Source of the DNA: Desmodus rotundus
Taxonomy: Eukaryota > Chordata > Mammalia > Chiroptera > Phyllostomidae
Assembly: GCF_022682495.2 (NCBI RefSeq)
Contig: NC_071392.1
Coordinates: 140,626,818 to 140,690,817 of the forward strand
Direction: 5' to 3'
DNA: 64,000 bases
A program made the position numbers and the translations under genes. The notes under the pieces were generated by a model. It had not been told where the DNA came from. It saw only the letters and a program-made list of their open reading frames with translations, and made no database searches. Position 1 is the first letter of the stretch; each line of letters begins with the position of its first letter. This document shows, piece after piece, positions 60,101 through 64,000 of the stretch.

Positions 60101-62995
60101 CTTCCTCCACAATGTTATAGATGAGTCGGAGTCCCTCTGGACTCCGGGCTTGGGTGTGGAGAATTGGGGTATAGAGTGTGATATTTTCAGGCACTCTGAC
60201 TTTATAGTAAGGACTCTGAAACAGTGGGTTGGATTTATTTCTTACAATGACAAGTACCTCTTCCTCAGTCTGGAGGGATGGGGTTCCTCCATCCTGAGCA
60301 ATGACTTTGAGGTGATACTTATTTAAAGCTTGATAATCAAAGGGTTTCCTCAGTGATATGTCCCCAAGATATGGGTCAATTCGAAAGTATGTGTAATCTT
60401 CTGCAAATGCATATGTGATAGCACCATTTACCCCCAGGTCTTGATCACTGGCAGATACCTGGAAGAGAACATCCCCTGGCTCTGTGCCGTCTTGGATGAT
60501 AGTGTAATAGGGCAGATCTTTAAATTCAGGGTGATTGTCATTGACATCCTCAATAGAAACTATGACCAGAGCCTGAGCCACCCGCTGAGGGTTCCGATTG
60601 TCCCTCAATTCCACCGCCACCTCATGAGTGTCCTGCAGTTCTCGGTCAAATGCTACACCTCTTGTCTGCAACACGCCTGCTGACTTTATCATGTAAAACA
60701 TATCGGTGCCATTTAAGAGGAAGTAGTAAAGGGTGTCATTCAAATGATTGCCCTGGACACCAAGCATCACCAGTGCCTTTCTGTCTCGCAAATTCTCCTT
60801 CACTGTTGCTCTGTAGACTTTCTGGTCAAACTGTAAGCTTGTGTTAAGAGGTTGTGTTAAAGAAATTTTTACCAGTGCATTGTCTTGATATAAGCCATCA
60901 GAAGCCCTAATGCTGAGCTCCCGGGAGTGTCTCAGGAAAACAGGATTCAACACAGATATTTGCCCATTGATGGGATGGATAGCAACAGCTTCGTCAGCAT
61001 TGCCAGCTTGGATGCTATAATTGACTTCCGAGTCATCGTCACTGGCACACACCACGAGGAGCTTCATACCCCGATGGATGGGCTTCACTATTGCTACTTC
61101 ATATATCTGGTCTGAGAACCTGGGGGGAGAGTCATTTACATCTCTGATATAGATGATGACCTGGGCAGGCCTGGGTGCAAATAAGACGGGGCTTCCTTGG
61201 TCATGGACATAGATGCTGAATTGCAAAGAGGGCATGCTCTCATAATCCATCTCTGATATGGTGGTTAGTGTTCCCATGCTGGGATCAATTTTGACAAACT
61301 TCAAGGCCTCTTGCTCCAAAATCTCATAGACCAACAAAGCATTAGCTTCTTTGTCACTGTCCGAGGCACGGATCACAAAGGGGTTGTTGTTTTCATCCAT
61401 GATCATGCTGTACAATGGAGCTGCTTCACTAATTCGGCCCACAAAAGTCGTCTTCAAGAACATGGGAGCATTGTCATTTTCGTCAATGATGTAAACAAGA
61501 ACCACGACATCAGCAGAAGCTCCTGCCATATTACTGCCTCGGATTTTCAGCTGGTAAGATGAAATTTTCTCATGGTCCAAGTTCTTCTGAGTGGAAATGA
61601 GGCCAGAATATGAGTTCATGGAGAATACACCATCCTTGTTTCCCTCTCTTAACTCATAGGTCACTTCAGAGGAGCTTGTAGCTGAGACAAGGAGGATTGG
61701 GGAACCAACAGGGATGGATTCAGGAATCTCGACAAAGTACTCGGCTTTTGAAAAGGTGGGGGCACTGCTTTCTGAAGGGTAGACGTGAATGAGCACTGTA
61801 GCCAGGTCATGCCACTGTGGGGAGCCTTGATCTTCCGCCTTCACTGTCAGAGTGTGCCGGGCATGACTTGCCTGATTAGGCTTCTGGGCTAGAGTGATAA
61901 TGCCTAGTAGGGCATTGATGTTGAAGAAACCTTCACTGTTCCCTGAAATGAAAGACAAAACAGATTGAAGTTTATCACACCCTCAAGAGGTACCACTAGG
62001 CTTTCTAGATCAGTAAAGAGACTCACACAAAACTTGGGTAGGGCAAAATTAATGTCCCGTGCCCCTCTGGATTTAGCTATGATACAGTGTATAGGGTATA
62101 TATATTTATATATATATGAGTTATATGTATGTATATACATACACATATATATAATTATGAATGAACATTATGCTTTATGAGGGCAGAGAGCAAGAGCATC
62201 AAAATTAGTTGGATACTAGATATTATTATCTTTTTTACATCAGTTATCAATGATAGCAATAACCCTGGCATTTGTATAGTATTCTACAGTTTACAATATA
62301 TAGTAACATACATTTTTTCTTTTAATCTTTACAAATACTTTCTGACACAAGCAGTATTATCCCATGTTTGATATGAAGAAAACTACATAAGAGATACAAA
62401 ATCATGGTGCGGCCTTAGCAGGAGAAGAAAATTACTCCTAAAACTATGCCATGCGTCTTATAAAGTAATTATAGGTCCCTTCCATTGTATAGGCGTGTAG
62501 ATATTATATTTTTAAATATTGCATGCAAATATTGCATAGAGGATGCTTATAAGCATCCTCTATATGCATCGTCATTGGTGGGCTTATATAATAAACATGT
62601 AAATTCTCTCCAAACATGTGTGATCCCTTAGTTATTGTTCTTACCGTCTTTGGAAGTGCATTCGCTTAGATCATTATAGTCCTAGGGAATGCTCTAGAGT
62701 GATAACTTCCAAATTCATGCCTGTGGTGCTTCTCCTTATTACCAAAGCCCTACCCACTTCTGGATTTAAAGCCGGGCCTCTCACCTTTCAGAAAGGAGTA
62801 GTGGACCTCAGCGTTGGCTCCCCGGTCACCATCCATGGCTCGGACTTGGAGCAGCTCTGTGCCTGGGGCCGTGGTGTCAGGAACACTCACCTCATAGTGG
62901 AGCTGGGTGAAGTGGGGTGGATGGAGGTTTCCATCCTCAACGTGAATGGTTACCCATACAAAGTTCCTCTTGATGGGCATCTCCTGGTCTCGAAC
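29655..62995 (-). CDS. FAT2: FAT2, protocadherin Fat 2 (C-terminal two-thirds, sixteen exons)
   Basis: Coding join on the minus strand, listed 3' to 5': 29655-30187, 31264-31721, 33363-33480, 34993-35434, 39097-39242, 42103-42913, 46507-46704, 47009-47152, 47744-47881, 48849-49063, 51198-51581, 52814-53047, 54981-55134, 56130-56326, 57884-61942, 62785-62995. All introns are GT-AG, phases agree, and the total is 8442 nt (2813 codons plus stop). The product has about 19-20 cadherin repeats (DVNDNPP, DENDNAP and degenerate linkers), a laminin G domain, EGF-like domains, one membrane helix (about residue 2512-2533 of the visible part) and a cytoplasmic tail of about 280 residues ending GSCEEVMF. 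Human FAT2 is 4349 residues, so the N-terminal third lies beyond the window. Fat-family giant cadherins act at cell contacts. FAT2 is known for roles at the leading edge of migrating epithelia and in cerebellar granule cells (human SCA45). The second EGF domain looks incomplete. Confidence 0.96.
30188..31263 (-). other. FAT2: FAT2 intron
   Basis: GT-AG intron of 1.1 kb with a sense MIR at about 30600-30790 and a second MIR-like piece near 31055-31150. No other feature. Confidence 0.85.
31264..31721 (-). CDS. FAT2: FAT2 exon with membrane helix (window exon 15)
   Basis: Acceptor gtctcagcag/GTGTG, donor ATGG/gtcagt. It encodes [19 protein letters not shown], the single membrane helix ([20 protein letters not shown], about 31574-31636) with a basic CRHYKSHKP stop-transfer, then the proximal tail ([20 protein letters not shown]). 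The acceptor is a tandem CAGCAG, so a 3-nt alternative is possible. Confidence 0.94.
31722..33362 (-). other. FAT2: FAT2 intron (possible site of a missing EGF microexon)
   Basis: GT-AG intron of 1.64 kb, phase 2. It holds a MER5A-like piece (33045-33190) and another weaker one (32640-32760). Human FAT2 has a C-x-C-P-x-P-x-x-G segment between the flanking exons. I looked on the minus strand here for a matching short exon and found none. Confidence 0.75.
33045..33190 (+). mobile_element. MER5A-like DNA transposon fragment
   Basis: 'gaggagccggttagacatgcagattcctgggccccagcc' and 'gagtctgtttcagtaggttc' follow the MER5A order. Confidence 0.6.
33363..33480 (-). CDS. FAT2: FAT2 EGF exon (window exon 14)
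   Basis: The exon is 118 nt, with acceptor tcttcctcccag/GCTAT and donor GGCAG/gtaagc. It completes EGF-1 ([17 protein letters not shown]) and begins EGF-2 ([14 protein letters not shown]). The cysteines C4-C5 of EGF-2 are not in this exon or the next visible one. Confidence 0.92.
33481..34992 (-). other. FAT2: FAT2 intron
   Basis: GT-AG intron of 1.5 kb with an antisense MIR (about 33715-33945) and an antisense L2-like stretch (about 34010-34500: 'tttctgctgagacttgaagtgaacg', 'gtgtttcaggcagagg'). Confidence 0.8.
34993..35434 (-). CDS. FAT2: FAT2 laminin G exon (window exon 13)
   Basis: The exon is 442 nt, with acceptor gttttctttgcag/CTGGTC and donor GGGACAG/gtaggg. It encodes most of the laminin G domain ([19 protein letters not shown], then [17 protein letters not shown] and [19 protein letters not shown]) and the start of EGF-1 ([12 protein letters not shown]). 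Confidence 0.95.
35845..36310. mobile_element. hAT-like DNA transposon fossil
   Basis: 'ggtctccaagatctactcagggg', 'cataatagacctaagacattatttgcc', 'tctattaggccagacatccgagag', then AT-rich text to 'tctgcgaaccattggg' is a known old mammalian MER-class element. Family not fixed. Confidence 0.4.
36550..38560 (+). repeat. Long L2-like LINE remnant
   Basis: A pyrimidine-rich sense copy. Landmarks: 'tgtccaaaaccaagctccagatc' (about 37650), 'aaaaccttctgatgccttcc' and 'aaaagccaaagtccttaaatggccc' (about 38020-38080), 'caaagccttccctgaccacc' and the tail 'gatgctcaataaatatttattgac' (38530-38550). The reading frame is decayed. Confidence 0.55.
39097..39242 (-). CDS. FAT2: FAT2 exon, start of laminin G (window exon 12)
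   Basis: The exon is 146 nt, with acceptor tgtttttcacag/GTACT and donor CTGAAG/gtaagg. It encodes [20 protein letters not shown] and [20 protein letters not shown], the first strands of the laminin G fold. Confidence 0.93.
40255..40815. mobile_element. Two MER5A-like fragments
   Basis: The first is 'gaggaattcccaaacctggctg...catcacctggagag' to 'gaatctgtatgtt'. The second is 'ttcttaaagtgccgcccttggaccacctgcttcagaattg...aaactctggaggtgacacccagg'. Confidence 0.5.
41210..41875. repeat. Cluster of MIR SINE copies
   Basis: One sense copy (about 41210-41370) is followed by two antisense copies (about 41385-41640 and 41650-41875). Landmarks: 'atggatgagaaactaaggctcagagg', 'ggttacacagctaataggtg', 'tggctagcaagtggcagagctgagatttgaaccc'. 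Confidence 0.65.
42103..42913 (-). CDS. FAT2: FAT2 exon, last cadherin repeat and linker (window exon 11)
   Basis: The exon is 811 nt, with acceptor cttgtccacag/GTGTC and donor TGCAATG/gtgagg. It covers the end of a cadherin repeat, the final repeat ([20 protein letters not shown] ... [15 protein letters not shown]) and the membrane-distal linker ending CSCNG. A run of G3 tracts on the opposite strand lies inside it. Confidence 0.95.
42822..42839 (+). promoter_or_regulatory. G-quadruplex motif within FAT2 exon (template strand)
   Basis: Four G3 tracts separated by 1, 4 and 1 nt. The coding strand is C-rich here and encodes the PPSTLP region. Structure is predicted only. Confidence 0.45.
43309..43335 (+). 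promoter_or_regulatory. G-quadruplex motif in FAT2 intron
   Basis: Five G3-4 tracts with loops CTC, TTT, CTT and TT, the regular spacing of a canonical intramolecular G-quadruplex. It lies on the template strand for FAT2. Confidence 0.5.
43852..44036 (+). mobile_element. VES SINE (bat tRNA-derived)
   Basis: Begins GCCCTGGGCGGTGTGGCTCA and has 'gtgggtttggtcccttgtcagggcac', then a TCTCTCCC-rich part. It is more diverged than the other copies, and no clean target duplication was seen. It sits at the edge of an antisense L2 piece. Confidence 0.85.
44330..44530 (-). repeat. MIR SINE, antisense
   Basis: 'ataactgaggctcagaggggtaaagtaacttgcccaaagtcacacagcgggtaagg' is the conserved reverse MIR core. 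Confidence 0.7.
44690..45855 (+). repeat. L2-like LINE remnant with simple-repeat tail
   Basis: Same order as the 36550 element: 'gatgtctcatggacacctgaaaagtaacatg' near 44790, 'tgtgagagcaggaaccattcc', and the tail 'gaggtgctcagtaaatatgtattgaaag', followed by (GACT)n(GAAT)n. Confidence 0.55.
46180..46420 (+). repeat. MIR SINE
   Basis: 'gggtcagagagtttgggtttg', 'agtcagtcacttaacctgagcgccccag', 'gtgaggatttaatgcaac', 'gccagtgcctggctcatggtagg'. Confidence 0.65.
46507..46704 (-). CDS. FAT2: FAT2 cadherin exon (window exon 10)
   Basis: The exon has 66 codons, phase 0 at both ends, with acceptor tttcggtctcag/GAG and donor ATCGAG/gtaaga. It encodes [18 protein letters not shown] and [21 protein letters not shown] Cys replaces the usual Ser of the ENSPIG motif. 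Confidence 0.94.
46705..47008 (-). other. FAT2: FAT2 short intron
   Basis: 304-bp GT-AG intron with no repeat or feature recognised. Confidence 0.85.
47009..47152 (-). CDS. FAT2: FAT2 cadherin exon (window exon 9)
   Basis: The exon has 48 codons, phase 0 at both ends, with acceptor gctgtacaag/ACT and donor GTTCAG/gtacgt. It encodes [19 protein letters not shown] and [15 protein letters not shown], with a clear calcium-binding linker. Confidence 0.93.
47153..47743 (-). other. FAT2: FAT2 intron with MIR
   Basis: GT-AG intron. A sense MIR occupies about 47275-47490 ('tactagctgtgagaccttgggaaagtg', 'ctggcacagagcaggcgctcggtgaatg'). Confidence 0.8.
47744..47881 (-). CDS. FAT2: FAT2 cadherin exon (window exon 8)
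   Basis: The exon has 46 codons, phase 0 at both ends, with acceptor ctctgctgcag/GTG and donor GAACAG/gtgagc. It encodes [20 protein letters not shown] and the strand pair [13 protein letters not shown]. Confidence 0.94.
47882..48848 (-). other. FAT2: FAT2 intron
   Basis: GT-AG intron of about 1 kb. An antisense L2-like piece (48055-48440) begins with the degenerate (ATTC)n run typical of the L2 tail. Confidence 0.75.
48849..49063 (-). CDS. FAT2: FAT2 cadherin exon (window exon 7)
   Basis: The exon is 215 nt, with acceptor ttttttcttcag/GGATC and donor CTCACA/gtaagg. It encodes [20 protein letters not shown], the linker [14 protein letters not shown] and the start of the next repeat ([13 protein letters not shown]). 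Confidence 0.94.
49064..51197 (-). other. FAT2: FAT2 intron
   Basis: GT-AG intron of 2.1 kb with a pyrimidine-rich 9-bp repeat array (49179-49260) and an antisense MIR (49430-49545). The stretch 49800-50500 reads like an unassigned old repeat ('gtcttatcatttagagacgcacaccgaaacg'). Confidence 0.75.
49179..49260. repeat. Pyrimidine-rich 9-bp tandem repeat
   Basis: Degenerate CATCACCTC/CATCTCCTT units, about eight or nine copies, all C/T/A on the + strand. Confidence 0.75.
51198..51581 (-). CDS. FAT2: FAT2 cadherin exon (window exon 6)
   Basis: The exon is 384 nt, phase 1 at both ends, with acceptor tctcccccgcag/GCACC and donor CGCACAG/gtgagg. It encodes [20 protein letters not shown], the degenerate linker GLEDYLPLF, and [13 protein letters not shown]. 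It is GC-rich compared with its introns. Confidence 0.94.
51582..52813 (-). other. FAT2: FAT2 intron
   Basis: GT-AG intron of 1.2 kb. A short L2-like piece may lie near 52000-52070; otherwise nothing recognised. A brief (GT)n lies at about 52237. Confidence 0.7.
52814..53047 (-). CDS. FAT2: FAT2 cadherin exon (window exon 5)
   Basis: The exon is 234 nt, phase 1 at both ends, with acceptor tttctatggccag/GGGTA and donor GACCAAG/gtgaga. It encodes [20 protein letters not shown], the linker [13 protein letters not shown] and the next repeat's start up to ARDPDQ. Confidence 0.94.
53048..54980 (-). other. FAT2: FAT2 intron
   Basis: GT-AG intron of 1.9 kb with a sense L1M 3' fragment (53290-53790) and an L2-like stretch (about 54230-54900) whose tail includes (GGAT)n. 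Confidence 0.8.
53290..53790 (+). mobile_element. L1M-type LINE 3' end, sense
   Basis: 'tttcacttctaggaatatctcctatagg', 'ataatggcaacatactgaaaccatctatatgtcttcc', 'tggttaaatacacaacg' and 'aatttttgcacaatgaacatggattactc' match the standard order of L1M 3' UTR text, ending in an A/T run. Confidence 0.65.
54981..55134 (-). CDS. FAT2: FAT2 cadherin exon (window exon 4)
   Basis: The exon is 154 nt, with acceptor ctcccacctctag/CTTCTC and donor CATACAG/gtgggt. It encodes [40 protein letters not shown] and EFKLDPHTG. Confidence 0.93.
55135..56129 (-). other. FAT2: FAT2 intron
   Basis: GT-AG intron of 1 kb with a GA-rich stretch (55180-55245) and a VES SINE (55671-55918). Confidence 0.85.
55671..55918 (+). 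mobile_element. VES SINE (bat tRNA-derived)
   Basis: GCCCCAGCTGGTGTAGCTCA (A box) and a clear B box GGTTCGATTCC, then 'agggcacgtgccttggttgtgggccagg', a TTTCTCTTTCTC tract and an AT tail. An 11-bp target duplication with one mismatch flanks it (55657-55667 and 55919-55929). Confidence 0.92.
56130..56326 (-). CDS. FAT2: FAT2 cadherin exon (window exon 3)
   Basis: The exon is 197 nt, with acceptor catgtttttag/AGGGAG and donor TCACAG/gtgaga. Phase decides the acceptor: the last G of the previous exon plus AG makes the Glu of EGDPLGQFG. It encodes [20 protein letters not shown] and the linker [12 protein letters not shown]. Confidence 0.93.
56327..57883 (-). other. FAT2: FAT2 intron
   Basis: GT-AG intron of 1.56 kb. 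An antisense MIR lies at about 57665-57815 ('agtgatttacccaaggtcacactg'). No other feature recognised. Confidence 0.8.
57884..61942 (-). CDS. FAT2: FAT2 giant cadherin exon (window exon 2)
   Basis: One uninterrupted 4059-nt exon, phase 1 at both ends, with acceptor ttgtctttcatttcag/GGAAC and donor ATCACAG/gtaagg. It encodes about 12-13 cadherin repeats in tandem, with canonical linkers ([63 protein letters not shown]) alternating with degenerate ones ([23 protein letters not shown]). A single multi-repeat exon is characteristic of Fat genes. Open frame extends past both splice sites, but those ends are intron. Confidence 0.97.
61943..62784 (-). other. FAT2: FAT2 intron with palindromic AT-rich patches
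   Basis: GT-AG intron of 842 bp, phase 1. It has alternating TA runs (62096-62158) containing an 18-bp perfect palindrome (62126-62143), and a 28-bp perfect palindrome (62536-62563). Confidence 0.85.
62536..62563. repeat. Perfect 28-bp palindrome
   Basis: The left arm ATAGAGGATGCTTA is the exact reverse complement of the right arm TAAGCATCCTCTAT, with no spacer. A near-perfect palindrome centred on GCATGC lies immediately to the left (62515-62533, one extra A). Confidence 0.9.
62785..62995 (-). CDS. FAT2: FAT2 cadherin exon (window exon 1, 5'-most seen)
   Basis: The exon is 211 nt, with acceptor ccttggggccatag/GTTCG and donor CTGAAAG/gtgaga. It encodes [20 protein letters not shown], the degenerate linker DGNLHPPHF and the first half of a repeat ending EVHYSFLKG. 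The acceptor's pyrimidine tract is weak; it was chosen for phase and the remembered human VRDQE junction. Confidence 0.88.
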
Positions 62996-64000
62996 CTATG
63001 GCCCCAAGGAGGTAATAGGGTTAGGAGCAAATGGAATGGGAAGAGGCCTGGTTAGATTAAGGTCAGTGAAATAGAATGCCAGTGAAAAATATACCTGATT
63101 GTAGCTTTACTCCTTTAAACTTTGTTCTCATTTATGCTCTTTTTTTAAGCTTATTAATTATTGATTATTAGGCTTATGTATTTTTTCCTCTTCTATCTAA
63201 TTTTATTATTTATTATTTATTTTTTAAATTTTTATTGTTATTCAATTACAGCTGTAAAGGCTTAGGTATTTTAATGGATAGTTTCACTTTAGGAGGAAGG
63301 CAGAAATTAACAGTGAAACAGTATTTTGCAACTTCCATTGCAGAAAATATTAGTTTTTCAAGATGTTAACATGTTAGGCAGGGGGAAAAAAGCATTCTAT
63401 GGTCAAGTAAATTTAGGGAGCACTGAATTCAATAAAGTTACAGTATCTTTGCTGCAGGACTTCTCAGAGCCTTTAACACATATTAATGTGCCCAAAGAAT
63501 GATAAACTACCATATAAAAACCCTGAGCCTCAAATCAGGAAGGCTCGAGTCCAGTTCTGGCGCCACCATAAAGAACCGTATGATGTGAGCACATCTCTCT
63601 TCCTCTGTGGACCTCAGGGGTAAGGTGAGAGAAATGGGTAGGATCAGGGCTTAGACCTGCGTGAGGCAAGTGAGGCATGTGGGGCGTAAATTTAAGGAGG
63701 CACTCTCTCTGTGTGTCTTAAAAGTGCAGACACAAGACCCTCAGAGTGAGTCCTCCTTAAATTGTGTGCTCTACATAGCTGGCTCGCCTCACCGTAGTGT
63801 TTGCCCTGGGTGGGATGGTCTCTGGGTCCCTCCCAGCTCTGATACTACATGTGGCCATGCAGTTCACAGAACAGAAAGACAGCTGCTGGGGGAGATTTGG
63901 AACAAGTCTAAGACTGCAGGAGATTTCTTGGCAGCTGTCCCATCTCTTTTTTCACTCCCAGGCATCCTATGGAAGGTACCTCTGGCAGGCTGTGAAATGT
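62996..64000 (-). other. FAT2: FAT2 intron (partial, runs off window)
   Basis: No further exon found. It holds an AT-rich LINE-like scrap (63160-63262) and a possible sense MIR (63525-63645). Confidence 0.7.

Noticed and set aside
57771..61958. 1395-codon open frame as a complete protein
   Set aside because: It is the giant FAT2 exon plus intron read-through at both ends. Splice sites at 61943 and 57883 fix the true limits.

Overview
This is mammalian nuclear DNA, most probably from a bat. The taxon call rests on three copies of a tRNA-derived SINE of the chiropteran VES type (about 11279-11483, 43852-44036, 55671-55918), which begin GCCCTGGCTGGTGTGGCTCAG or a close variant and carry pol III A- and B-box-like motifs. 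Two of them have recognisable target-site duplications. The background is placental: many MIR and L2 fragments, L1M-type LINE remnants, and MER5A/MER20-like DNA transposon fossils. There is no sign of bacterial, viral or CRISPR content.

Two protein-coding genes face each other tail to tail, the order known on human chromosome 5q33.1. On the + strand, positions 1 to about 20275 hold the 3' half of SLC36A1 (PAT1/LYAAT1, a proton-coupled amino acid transporter): four coding exons (730-828, 3399-3565, 6903-7072, 15844-16115) and a roughly 4.1-kb 3' UTR ending at an AATAAA at 20256. On the - strand, positions about 28205 to beyond 63000 hold the 3' two-thirds of FAT2 (protocadherin Fat 2): sixteen coding exons that join in frame into 8442 nt (2813 codons plus stop), then a roughly 1.4-kb 3' UTR. 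The N-terminal part of each protein lies outside the window.

The roughly 8 kb between the two 3' ends (20276-28205) has no gene I can support. It holds an antisense L1 block, a MER20-like element, MIRs and a MIR disrupted by a younger insertion. Introns are filled with ordinary old repeats. The genes are not functionally linked: one moves small amino acids across lysosomal and plasma membranes, the other is a giant cell-surface cadherin used in collective epithelial migration and in the cerebellum.

I found no undescribed multi-gene system. The items most worth a second look are small: a perfect 28-bp palindrome beside a near-perfect one in a FAT2 intron, an apparent loss of the exon carrying two cysteines of the second FAT2 EGF domain, a strong G-quadruplex motif in the SLC36A1 3' UTR and others in FAT2, and a 40-bp minisatellite in the last SLC36A1 intron. 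Exon borders were chosen by reading GT-AG sites and phase together with remembered human protein sequence. Repeat family names are from recall, and their edges are approximate unless a target-site duplication fixes them.
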